Assembly (NCBI GenBank): GCA_030834045.1
Contig: JAURFZ010000039.1
Location: forward strand, 1 to 11,625
Direction of reading: 5' to 3'
Source of the DNA: Burkholderiales bacterium
GTDB lineage: Bacteria; Pseudomonadota; Gammaproteobacteria; Burkholderiales; Burkholderiaceae_A
DNA length: 11,625 nt
Below are positions 1-6,740 of this stretch, piece by piece. Positions within the stretch are counted from its first letter, which is position 1; every line of letters begins with the position of its first letter. The notes below the pieces were generated by a model. That model was not told where the DNA came from. It saw nothing but the letters and a program-made list of their open reading frames with translations, and searched no databases. Made by a program: the position numbers and the translations under genes.

Positions 1-1087
1 TTAGTGCTGCAAAGCCAAGAAGCCCCTTATTCAATAACAGATCAAAGTAGTCACTGTGCACAAACCGGGTCGCCTCTATAAAACCTGGCGTTGAAGCCTC
101 CATCCGCCTTTTTTGCTCCTCAATGATGTCTTGCCTCGCCATCCCCGTCCACGGGCTTAACTTAATAAGTTCTACAGCCATCTCGTATTGAGCAAGGCGG
201 TTACTGGCAGACACATCGAGCGTAAGGCCTTCAAGATTGAATTGAAAGTTATTTGAAGAAAGGGCCGATGCAACTGTCACCATCGAGCCGTGAAAGGTTT
301 TAAGTCGCTCAGACAGGGGGCTTATAACAATGAGAACAGTAAAGAGCAGTATCAGGCTGGCAAAGACCTTGAGCAGAAGTTTTTTTGAGACCAATTGCCA
401 GGCCATGACAAGACTAAAGAAATAAGCCGCAAAGATCATAAAGGCTAGAAAGCTACCCTTGGAGCCGCTTAGCACTGCTCCTAGAAGGGCCGAGTTGAAG
501 CCCAAGAAAAGAACCCATCGGCGCAGCCGGGTATGTCCTGCCCATCCGGTCACAAGCAAAACCAGGCAGGCTACCGAAAGAAAAACGCAAACGTTTCCAA
601 ACTGCACCGGTTGGGTCATCCAACCTTTTGCCCGCAGCAAGTCAACCGGCAGTTCATCGGCTCGATGAAGTACTTCGGCTAAAGCTAAAAGGCCACTGCT
701 GAAGCCCCCAAGGCCTGCGCCGATTGCGAAAAAATCGGTGCGAATGGGCTGGCTTGCAAGGGCGAGACACGCAAACGGAAAGAGCAGAAAGGGAATGAGA
801 TGTTCGTATTCATTGGCGCCTGCCGACTGGTGGGCTAGGAGCATTAGGCTTATTGCGAGAAAAAAAATGAGCATCAATCCAGTGACTGACATGGCTCGAT
901 TGGCAGACCAAAATTTCAACAACCCGGACGCGGTAGGTGGCCTGGCGGCTGCCAGGTAAAAGCCCCAAAGCCCAAAAAGAATAAGCCCGACCTTCGGGCC
1001 GTCAGGCAAAAGCACTGTAACCGCAAGGCTTATGCCTAAGGCCCAGTCCGATAACTGTGGGCCAGGGTTTCTATACGAATCTTGCAT
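1..1087 (-). CDS. O-antigen ligase family protein (WaaL/Wzy_C type), C-terminus cut by window edge
   Basis: I translated the minus strand from the ATG at 1085-1087. The frame stays open for 362 codons to the left edge, so the C-terminus is missing. The protein is strongly hydrophobic with many membrane segments (for example about residues 15-50, 65-85, 95-130, 165-185 and 190-225). Three patterns match the Wzy_C/O-antigen ligase family: SGSKGSFLAF, then RLAQYEMAVELIKLSPWTG with Arg about 297, then FVHSDYFDLLLNKGLLG with His about 344. In this family the long periplasmic loop with its conserved Arg and His catalyses transfer of undecaprenyl-diphosphate-linked glycan to lipid A-core. The start lies 14 nt after the methyltransferase stop, so the two genes are probably cotranscribed. 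No clear ribosome site is seen; the gap is T-rich. It could instead be a Wzy polymerase or a protein O-oligosaccharyltransferase, which share this fold and motif. Confidence 0.85.
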   Translation of the reverse strand, partial: MQDSYRNPGPQLSDWALGISLAVTVLLPDGPKVGLILFGLWGFYLAAARPPTASGLLKFWSANRAMSVTGLMLIFFLAISLMLLAHQSAGANEYEHLIPFLLFPFACLALASQPIRTDFFAIGAGLGGFSSGLLALAEVLHRADELPVDLLRAKGWMTQPVQFGNVCVFLSVACLVLLVTGWAGHTRLRRWVLFLGFNSALLGAVLSGSKGSFLAFMIFAAYFFSLVMAWQLVSKKLLLKVFASLILLFTVLIVISPLSERLKTFHGSMVTVASALSSNNFQFNLEGLTLDVSASNRLAQYEMAVELIKLSPWTGMARQDIIEEQKRRMEASTPGFIEATRFVHSDYFDLLLNKGLLGFAAL

Positions 1088-1101
1088 GTACAAAAAACAA
1101 G

Positions 1102-1860
1102 TTAATGTTGAATCACAAGGTAGATTTCACTCTTTTTTCTGTTGCAAGGCCTATCTAGGGGATGAGGAAGTTTTGCAGGTTCCTGTTGCTTCGAATGAGC
1201 ACTAAAGCTCAACTCTAAAACCAAGGGTAGTCTGTCATCGCTACGAACTGGGCCATTGTTATTTGCATGGATATGAACCAGTTTGAGTGAGAGCCTACTA
1301 ATAAACGACTCGATAGCAGGAAGATGGAGGTCGCAGTGATGAAGCTCAATGGCAAGGCCCGTAAACCTATGTTGCTGGCTTAAAATCGTCTCAAACAGTC
1401 GGTATTCTGCGCCTTCAATATCAATCTTTAAAAAAATGTTCTCTGACTTCACCGACTCAAGAATACTTTCAAGCGAACAGTAGCGCTCGTCAATCGTATT
1501 TAGGCCCACAAACTTTTCGATGTGTTTGTTAGGCCCTGAAAAAAAGCGCCTATAAGAAAAGTAAACTTGGAGTTGGTGTGCAAAGCGTTTCGGGTTGTAT
1601 AGCCTCAACCCTGATTTTATAAGTTGTTTTAGGAAAACTTCTTGGCTTATGCTGCCGTCGTAGGCGAGCACCGGTACTTTGTTAAGGCTGGTAAAGTGCT
1701 GTTCAAAACTCCAGTCGTCTTTAATTCCGAGCCCAAGAAGAAAATCTGTTTTTTCAATATCGGCCTGTGATATTAGGTAGCCTCCATCGCCCTCTCTGCC
1801 CACACGAATAAGGTCTTTCGCAGCCCTGTAACTAAAAAAATTTGGCAGACACGCTTGCAT
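1102..1860 (-). CDS. FkbM-type SAM-dependent methyltransferase (Methyltransf_21-like)
   Basis: This is a 252-residue soluble protein without a signal peptide or membrane segments. Residues 145-153 read KIDIEGAEY, the hallmark of FkbM-family methyltransferases (usual form K.DvEG.E). Residues 20-29 (VGREGDGGYL) match the N-terminal G..gDGGY element seen in one branch of that family. The usual glycine-rich SAM loop is weak here: LLGLGIKDDW at 41-50 takes its place, followed by YDGS at 67-70. FkbM proteins O-methylate sugars or other small hydroxyl groups, and polysaccharide loci often carry them. The ATG at 1858-1860 is the only good start; GGAACT lies about 8 nt upstream as a weak ribosome site. 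It is divergent from the plus-strand glycosyltransferase gene and upstream of the ligase gene. Its DNA is more A+T-rich than dnaE (1381-1440 has 19 G+C in 60), which suggests transfer. The substrate is unknown. Confidence 0.75.
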   Translation of the reverse strand: MQACLPNFFSYRAAKDLIRVGREGDGGYLISQADIEKTDFLLGLGIKDDWSFEQHFTSLNKVPVLAYDGSISQEVFLKQLIKSGLRLYNPKRFAHQLQVYFSYRRFFSGPNKHIEKFVGLNTIDERYCSLESILESVKSENIFLKIDIEGAEYRLFETILSQQHRFTGLAIELHHCDLHLPAIESFISRLSLKLVHIHANNNGPVRSDDRLPLVLELSFSAHSKQQEPAKLPHPLDRPCNRKKSEIYLVIQH

Positions 1861-1957
1861 CGCTAGACAGTTCCAATGGTTAGATCAGCGTCTGCTATGG
1901 TACTTGAATTGTTCTTTTTCCTTTCGACAACGGGGTGCAGACCTCAAGGCGCAGTCA
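1861..1957. promoter_or_regulatory. Divergent intergenic region with probable promoters for both flanking genes
   Basis: This 97-nt spacer separates two genes that point away from each other, so it must hold or overlap both start signals. On the plus strand TGCTATGGT (1893-1901) resembles an extended -10 element, but no good -35 hexamer sits at the right distance. AAGG at 1946-1949 lies 8 nt before the ATG at 1958 and is the best ribosome site, which favours that start over the in-frame TTG at 1904. No operator-like inverted repeat stands out. Confidence 0.35.
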
Positions 1958-2833
1958 ATGTCTAGTCAAAATATAAAGCCGAGGCAGCGAGGCCTAGGCT
2001 GGTCTGTTAAGAAGGCAGTTCTTTTTTTTCGCCTAAGCTGGCACAACCGCGTTGCGAAACTTTCGATCGTCAATAAGGCTTCCAATGTGACGGTTAGCCT
2101 CACGACCCATTCCACGCGAATCAATCGTGTTCATGCGGCCATCGAGAGCATTGGCCTTGGGCGTATGAAGCCCGCTCGACTAATTCTTTATCTTTCAAAA
2201 GAGTTTCATGGCAAGCCCCTACCGGGTGCCTTAAAGCGCCTAGTTCGCCGCGGGCTCGAGGTAAAGTATTGCGAAGATGTCGGGCCGCACACCAAATACT
2301 ATCCCTACATTCGCGAGACACAGACCTTCCATGAACCGCTGGTTACCGCTGACGACGACAAAATGTACAGCCCCTATTGGCTTGAGTCCCTGCATCAGGC
2401 CTGGCTTGGCTTTCCGCATCAAATAAACTGCTTTCGTGCAAGGGTAGTTGGCCTTGATGGCGAGGGCTTCTTGCCCTACGCCAACTGGCCACTCTGCACC
2501 AACGATTCCGCTTCATTTTTGCACTTCGCAACAGGGGTGAGTGGTGTCATTTACCCGCCGTCCTACCTCGTGGCTTTAAAAGCTTCTGGCGAGGCCTTTA
2601 AAGAGCTCTGCCCGTATGGCGATGACATTTGGCTTCACCGTGTGGCCCTAAGGAACGGTTTTAGGGTGCGGCAGGTGCAGTCTGAAAGCCTGGAGTTTCC
2701 CGGCGTGCCTCTGTCAAGCCGCACGGCCCTCCACACCACCAACATTGGGCTTGGTCGTAACGATCAGCAGATCCTTCTAAGCTATGAATCTTGCGATTTG
2801 GCGACGTTGCGGTCTGAGGCCGTCCAGGCCTGA
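1958..2833 (+). CDS. Glycosyltransferase-like protein with TADDD metal-binding motif (polysaccharide locus)
   Basis: The product has 291 residues from the ATG at 1958, chosen because AAGG lies 8 nt upstream. An in-frame TTG at 1904 would add 18 residues but has no ribosome site. No membrane segment is evident. From residue 44 the pattern is VTVSLTT...R...V..AIESI, then RLILYLS (74-80), GLEVKYCEDVGPHTKYYP (99-116), TADDD (130-134), GVSGVIYPP (193-201) and YGDDIWL (220-226). This fits a GT-A-like family common in capsule and O-antigen loci. TADDD is the likely nucleotide-sugar/metal site, and DDIW is a second conserved acidic patch. I know no characterised member or sugar specificity. It is the only plus-strand gene of the polysaccharide part, and its last 52 nt overlap the end of the opposing gene. 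Family membership is more certain than transferase activity. Confidence 0.75.
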   Translation: MSSQNIKPRQRGLGWSVKKAVLFFRLSWHNRVAKLSIVNKASNVTVSLTTHSTRINRVHAAIESIGLGRMKPARLILYLSKEFHGKPLPGALKRLVRRGLEVKYCEDVGPHTKYYPYIRETQTFHEPLVTADDDKMYSPYWLESLHQAWLGFPHQINCFRARVVGLDGEGFLPYANWPLCTNDSASFLHFATGVSGVIYPPSYLVALKASGEAFKELCPYGDDIWLHRVALRNGFRVRQVQSESLEFPGVPLSSRTALHTTNIGLGRNDQQILLSYESCDLATLRSEAVQA

Positions 2834-3630
2834 ATAAGCCAGTCGACTTTTCCAACTCGCCGATACCATCTGCCACCTCCACCGGCTACAACCTCGTCCA
2901 TTTTTGGGTTTCCTGCGAAGACAACAATACGGGCGTTCGTTGGTAGGTATGGGTCTTGAAAGTAGCTTTTTAGGTAACGCGGCACACACTGGTTCTTAAA
3001 ACTTACGCACCAGGCCGATGGCCAGTAGCTTAGGACCCCCTTCACAAGTAAATGATGACTCATGAACTGTTGTGAAATTTTGAACTGACTCTGTGCCAGC
3101 ACAGGGTCTTCCACAAAAGCGTCAAGCAGATCGCCATGTGCGCCCATGTCCATTCGAAAGACCGAAGAGTTTCCTACGCGATCTAAAAAGCGCTTGCGCC
3201 TGGGGTTCAGTGCGCGCAAGGGTTTGGCGCGGAAAAGATCCATATCGCGAATCATGATGACGTTGCCTGGCTCATCAAAAAAAGGCTCAAGCCGCCCCAC
3301 AATCACCAGATCAAGGTCTAGAAAAAGCGCCGTACCCTTTAAGCCATAAACGTCGCGTCCAAGAAGCCCAATCTTGGTCCACCGCCGGTCTTGATGATGG
3401 CTCGGCAGGTCGATGCGGGGAAGAGGAAAGACCTCGACATCGGGTTCGAGCCCAGATGCGTCGTCTGTAAAGCAAATGAAGCGAAATGGGTAACTTAGGT
3501 TTCGCTGGACACCATGCTTCAGACGGTTAACGTGCTGCGGGCCGTAGGCTTTCCCCCACTTTATGCACAGAACAAGTAAGGGCTGTGCATCTTTTAAACC
3601 AGATTCTTTCAAGGCGTTTGGCTGGGTCAT
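2782..3630 (-). CDS. Glycosyltransferase-like protein with DLD motif (GT8-like, GT-A fold)
   Basis: The product has 282 residues. LLVLCIKWGKAYGP (18-31) and VNRLKHGVQRNLSYPFRF (34-51) form the first Rossmann-like half. FICFTDD (51-57) follows, then RRWTKIGL (82-89) and FLDLDLVIV (103-111), where D105/D107 form the DxD metal and nucleotide-sugar site. This resembles a family in polysaccharide loci that is distantly related to GT8 glycogenin/galactosyltransferases. Near the C-terminus the VFAGNPKMDEV stretch is also typical. It is probably a cytoplasmic enzyme that extends the glycan; donor and acceptor cannot be told. Its ATG shares one base with the stop of the upstream gene (TAATG, 3628-3632), which implies translational coupling. 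Its final codons overlap the end of the plus-strand gene. No frameshift is seen. Confidence 0.78.
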   Translation of the reverse strand: MTQPNALKESGLKDAQPLLVLCIKWGKAYGPQHVNRLKHGVQRNLSYPFRFICFTDDASGLEPDVEVFPLPRIDLPSHHQDRRWTKIGLLGRDVYGLKGTALFLDLDLVIVGRLEPFFDEPGNVIMIRDMDLFRAKPLRALNPRRKRFLDRVGNSSVFRMDMGAHGDLLDAFVEDPVLAQSQFKISQQFMSHHLLVKGVLSYWPSAWCVSFKNQCVPRYLKSYFQDPYLPTNARIVVFAGNPKMDEVVAGGGGRWYRRVGKVDWLIQAWTASDRNVAKSQDS

Positions 3631-4412
3631 TAAAACCTTGCGAAGCCAGTTTTAAGACCGTGATACCAGGCGGGCACATTCGAGCCTTTAACAGTACTAA
3701 ACTTTTCTTTACGATAGACATTACCCAGTCGCACCCGACGGGCCTGAATTTTTGTAAACCACAAGGGTGTTTTGTCTTCCCGAAGGCAAGCCAGTAGGAA
3801 GATTTCTGCATGAAGGGGCCCATTAATTTTCTTGCAGTAATCAAGCGCCCTGTCGATACGGTTGGCGTAGGTGTCGGCTGCAGCTGGGGTGGTGGCAATG
3901 GAATAGCGGTCATTTGCGCCCCAGCACCCCTGCCAGATGGGAATGCAAAGCCCCTTGCGCTGAACCTTTATGGTTTCCGCGAGCAGGCCTTTAAAGCTCG
4001 ATTGGTAGGCAAGGTCGGGCCTAAGAAATAGCACGATGTCGGGCTTCCATGCCTGCGCCATTGCCCATCCTTGTTTTAAGGAGTGAAGCTCGTGAATGAG
4101 GTTTCGCATGGAAGAGAAGTTGTTGTTAAAGGAGTCCCCATAGGTTTTTATTTCTTCGAACTTATGCAGAGCAAGGCATTCATTCGGCGATTCGAGTTGA
4201 ACCTCATCGCTCTGCAGAAGCAGGTACTCGGTGCGGTCAAGCTCACCTACCTCGCCTGAGCGAACATCGTTAATTTCGGCCTGATCGAAAAGATGCGTGA
4301 AGCTGCGCACTTCTCCAAGCTCGCGAGCCGGCTCAATAATGTGACTGCGAATGGTTTCAATGGTGTGTTTAAGCGATCGAGCAATACCTCGAAAACAAAG
4401 GGCGATCTTCAA
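3630..4412 (-). CDS. Polysaccharide-locus protein of unknown function with FRG...FLRPDL...GANDR motifs (possible glycosyltransferase)
   Basis: The product has 260 residues, is soluble, and carries no signal peptide. It opens MKIALCFRGIARSL, then FTHLF (38-42), SMRNLIHELHSL (101-112), PDIVLFLRPDLAY (124-136), IPIWQG (157-162), GANDRYSIAT (165-174), LHAEIFLL (200-207) and ARRVR (224-228). This order (FRG, S.r.l..E, vlf.RPDl, G.NDR.a, sE..l, rvR) recalls an uncharacterised, possibly DUF7796-like family in polysaccharide loci that also has plant and large-virus relatives. That link is from memory and unverified. RPDL may play the DxD role and NDR an acceptor-loop role, so a glycosyltransferase function is plausible but not shown. 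The start codon is TTG at 4410-4412, 5 nt after the aminotransferase stop. No in-frame ATG lies near it, and GAGGG lies about 14 nt upstream inside the aminotransferase gene. The downstream gene starts in its stop codon. Confidence 0.6.
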   Translation of the reverse strand: MKIALCFRGIARSLKHTIETIRSHIIEPARELGEVRSFTHLFDQAEINDVRSGEVGELDRTEYLLLQSDEVQLESPNECLALHKFEEIKTYGDSFNNNFSSMRNLIHELHSLKQGWAMAQAWKPDIVLFLRPDLAYQSSFKGLLAETIKVQRKGLCIPIWQGCWGANDRYSIATTPAAADTYANRIDRALDYCKKINGPLHAEIFLLACLREDKTPLWFTKIQARRVRLGNVYRKEKFSTVKGSNVPAWYHGLKTGFARF

Positions 4413-4417
4413 GGCGT

Positions 4418-5581
4418 TTACCAGCCCTCGTTAATGAGCGCACAAATTCGCTTCACGTCCGAGGCCTGCACCATGGGGTGCAAGGGCAGAACCAGGTAGT
4501 TGTCTTCAATGGCATCCATAAGAGGCAGGTCGTTTCGACGTCCGCCAAGCACCGAGTAGCGGTCGTTTCGGTAATGAACCTGGCCCGATTCAATGCCGTT
4601 CTCGCGTAACTTCTGCATAAGCTCCACGCGGCCCGTGTCGACCACAATAGTAAGAAGCCAGGCACAGGTGAAGTGGTCTGGCCCTGAGGCCGACCCTACA
4701 AGGCGCACCCTAGGCGACGTTAACTCTGCCTCGTAGACTTTAAATAAGTCGTAACGTGCCTTAATAATTGTGTCGATCATCTTCAAGCCGACCAGGCCAA
4801 TGCTTGCACCGATGTCAGTCATTTGGTACTTGTAGCCCACCTCAACAATGTCGTTGCTCCAAATGCCACCTTGCTTAGCCGATCGGTCAATGCCGAACCA
4901 ACGCAGGCGCTTGGCCTTCTCAAGTAAAGAGGCATCTTTAATTACCAGCATGCCACCGTCGCCCATGGTGAGTGTTTTAATGGCCTGGAAGGAGAAAATG
5001 GTGAAGTCAGCTAGGGTGCCGCTGCAGCGACCTTTATAGGTGGAGCCGATGGAGTGGGCAGCATCGGCGATGAGCGTAAGGCCGTGCTCGTCACACAATG
5101 CCTGAAGGGCGTCGTAATCGCAGGGCACGCCTCCGTAGTCCACGCAGACAACGGCCTTGGTTTTAGGTGTAATGCGGCGACGAACGTCCTCCACCGAAAT
5201 ATTCATGGTGTCTGGGTCGATGTCCGCAAATACCGCTTTGGCGCCAATGTATAGCAAGGGAATGTTGGTGGCTGTGCATGTGAATACGGGGGCAATTACC
5301 TCGTCGCCCGCCTCAACGCCGGCTAATAAATAGGCAAGGTGAAGGGCATCGGTGCCCGACCCCACGGCAAGCGCCTTGTAGTCCCCCAGAAACTTTTCTT
5401 CAAAGAGTTTCTCAAAACGATCCACCTTTGGCCCTTGACCAATCCAGCGCCCAGAGAGCGTGTCGGTGACCTCGGCAATGGCCTCTTTGGGCACGAAGGG
5501 GTAGAAGAGTGGAACCCCCTCGGACGGATCGAGCAAGGGAAACTCGTTCATGGGTTGGTTCTTCGTGTGTTGCTCGGACAT
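4418..5581 (-). CDS. DegT/DnrJ/EryC1/StrS family PLP-dependent sugar aminotransferase
   Basis: The product has 387 residues from the ATG at 5579-5581. An in-frame GTG at 5590 would add three residues; I preferred the ATG because GGTGA lies about 5 nt before it. This is the normal family length. GSGTDALHLA (about 74-83) binds the cofactor phosphate, LIADAAHS (about 170-177) supplies Asp173 for the pyridine nitrogen, and SFQAIKTLTMGDGGML has the Schiff-base Lys202. Near the C-terminus HYRNDRYSVLGG is typical of family members in O-antigen loci. The enzymes convert a nucleotide-linked 4-keto-6-deoxy (or 3-keto) sugar to an amino sugar, using glutamate. Here it heads a three-gene unit with two probable glycan-assembly genes. 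No 4,6-dehydratase or acyltransferase is nearby, so the exact sugar (perosamine-, viosamine- or Fuc3N-like) cannot be assigned. Confidence 0.92.
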   Translation of the reverse strand: MSEQHTKNQPMNEFPLLDPSEGVPLFYPFVPKEAIAEVTDTLSGRWIGQGPKVDRFEKLFEEKFLGDYKALAVGSGTDALHLAYLLAGVEAGDEVIAPVFTCTATNIPLLYIGAKAVFADIDPDTMNISVEDVRRRITPKTKAVVCVDYGGVPCDYDALQALCDEHGLTLIADAAHSIGSTYKGRCSGTLADFTIFSFQAIKTLTMGDGGMLVIKDASLLEKAKRLRWFGIDRSAKQGGIWSNDIVEVGYKYQMTDIGASIGLVGLKMIDTIIKARYDLFKVYEAELTSPRVRLVGSASGPDHFTCAWLLTIVVDTGRVELMQKLRENGIESGQVHYRNDRYSVLGGRRNDLPLMDAIEDNYLVLPLHPMVQASDVKRICALINEGW

Positions 5582-5735
5582 GGTGATCACCAGGGGTAAG
5601 GAGAGGGCTAGGGCCGGCCTGGCCGTTAAGATGTTTGTGGATTTTAGCGGATCCGTAATGACCTACCGCTTTATGACGGGTCGACGTCTTTATGCATGGG
5701 ATTCGTAATTTTAGGTGGTGTCCAATCGAAGTCGT
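5582..5735 (-). promoter_or_regulatory. Spacer between the two minus-strand units, probable leader or promoter of the aminotransferase unit
   Basis: These 154 nt hold no convincing gene. Neither strand shows a stem followed by a T-run, so read-through from the upstream unit is possible. On the minus strand TAAAAT (about 5641-5646) could be a -10 element, but no matching -35 is clear. Two perfect palindromes are visible: GGCCGGCC at 5612-5619, and GGTGATCACC at 5582-5591, which abuts the aminotransferase ATG and contains its ribosome site. Confidence 0.3.
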
Positions 5736-6740
5736 TCATACCCTCGCCGTCCGCACCCACCAGATCAACCCCATAAGCCCCTGCAGGGTGGCGGTAAGGC
5801 CAAAGAATACGGAGCCTAAAAGAGCGGATTCCGCGGCCACCCCCACCCAGCCCAAAAAGAAAACCGCACCCACCTCGCGAGCACCAAATCCGCCCACGCT
5901 TGCAGGCACAAGGCTTGACAAGAAAACAGCGCTCGCAAGTAGAGTGACTTCGGCAAGGCCCAATGAGGCGCCTGCTGCCAACATACAAAACCAAAAGGCC
6001 AGCACGGTTAGCCATTGCGAGACAATGGAAACGGACAGGCTTCGAAATACCAGGGGGTGCTCGGAGGCCTTCACGAGCTTTCGTACATATTTACGTAAGG
6101 AGCTTGGCTCGCCTTCGTTACCTTCGTCAGAACCACGCATCTTCCATTGCTTCATGGGACCAATCTGAAGGGCTGCCCTTAGCACCAAGGGCGCAAGTGC
6201 AGCGCACCAGACCATCCACTCCCAGCTTGACAACAGGCTTGCATCCATTGCGAACTCCCCTGCGCTAGCCGTGCGGCTGCCAGGGCCCGTATCACCGCCG
6301 GTGTAAGTTAAAGCAGGCCACAAAGTAGCCAGCGCACTTAAACAGAATAGTCCCCAAAGCCCGGCAAGCCGCTCTAAAAAAACCGCCTGCCCTGAAGCTA
6401 CTAATGGTTTGAACTGGCTGGCCCGCCAGACATCGCCTCCAATAATGCCGCCAGGCAGCACACTGTTCACCGATACGCCTTGCAGATAAAGCTTGAACCA
6501 GCCCCAGAGCGACAGGGCTTCAGCCCCTTGAAGCAGCATAGCCTTTGCAATTTGTTGCCATCGATAGGCGCATAAAACGTTCGCCAAAAGGGCGGCCACC
6601 ACAGCAGCAAGCAACCAGCTCCATTGGGCCTGCCCAAGCTGATTAGCAAGAAGCCTGGGGTCTACTGCTAGAACCATACCCCCTAAAAGTACCAAGCCTG
6701 CTAGGGGCTTGAGCCAAGCGGGCTTGAGCCAACGCGTCAT
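5736..6740 (-). CDS. UPF0104/LPG_synthase_TM (AglD-like) flippase-domain membrane protein
   Basis: The product has 334 residues and about eight hydrophobic segments (for example 12-26, 41-57, 122-142 and a C-terminal group). Family motifs are SVLPGGIIGGDVWRA (93-107), FLERLAGLWGL (121-131) and VPASVGGFGAREVG (278-291). This domain also forms the membrane half of MprF, where it flips lysyl-phosphatidylglycerol, and stand-alone archaeal AglD members act in lipid-linked glycosylation. Its start overlaps the stop of the GT2 gene by four bases (ATGA, 6737-6740), so the two are translationally coupled. Since the GT2 loads a sugar on a polyprenyl phosphate and the ArnT-like enzyme uses such lipids outside, a role in moving the lipid-linked sugar across the inner membrane is a reasonable inference, not shown. 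The region between the two motif groups holds a polar stretch (residues about 145-165 and 195-220) that may be loops. Confidence 0.85.
   Translation of the reverse strand: MTRWLKPAWLKPLAGLVLLGGMVLAVDPRLLANQLGQAQWSWLLAAVVAALLANVLCAYRWQQIAKAMLLQGAEALSLWGWFKLYLQGVSVNSVLPGGIIGGDVWRASQFKPLVASGQAVFLERLAGLWGLFCLSALATLWPALTYTGGDTGPGSRTASAGEFAMDASLLSSWEWMVWCAALAPLVLRAALQIGPMKQWKMRGSDEGNEGEPSSLRKYVRKLVKASEHPLVFRSLSVSIVSQWLTVLAFWFCMLAAGASLGLAEVTLLASAVFLSSLVPASVGGFGAREVGAVFFLGWVGVAAESALLGSVFFGLTATLQGLMGLIWWVRTARV
6705..6732 (-). repeat. 13-bp tandem repeat at the start of the UPF0104 gene
   Basis: TTGGCTCAAGCCC (minus strand) occurs exactly twice, at 6705-6717 and 6720-6732, with a period of 15 bases. 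It encodes WLKPA followed by WLKPL at residues 4-13. GGCT..AGCC within each copy is also self-complementary. It lies just inside the start codon and keeps the frame, so it is probably an old in-frame duplication of five residues. No function is implied. Confidence 0.8.

Noticed and set aside
459..959. Two short plus-strand open frames in the ligase region
   Set aside because: They are antisense to the clear O-antigen ligase frame and have shadow-like composition (Arg/Ser/Lys-rich).
1904..1957. Upstream TTG start for the plus-strand glycosyltransferase-like gene
   Set aside because: The ATG at 1958 has AAGG 8 nt upstream, while the TTG has none, and the extra 18 residues show no conserved pattern.
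3527..3913. 128-codon minus-strand open frame overlapping two real genes
   Set aside because: It is another frame across the junction of two motif-bearing genes; no motif or ribosome site supports it.
5591..5735. Intrinsic terminator between the two minus-strand units
   Set aside because: The G+C-rich palindrome at 5612-5619 is not followed by a T-run on either strand.
5692..6168. 158-codon plus-strand open frame opposite the UPF0104 gene
   Set aside because: It lies antisense to a gene with strong family motifs, has Pro/Thr/Arg-rich shadow-like content and no domain I recognise.
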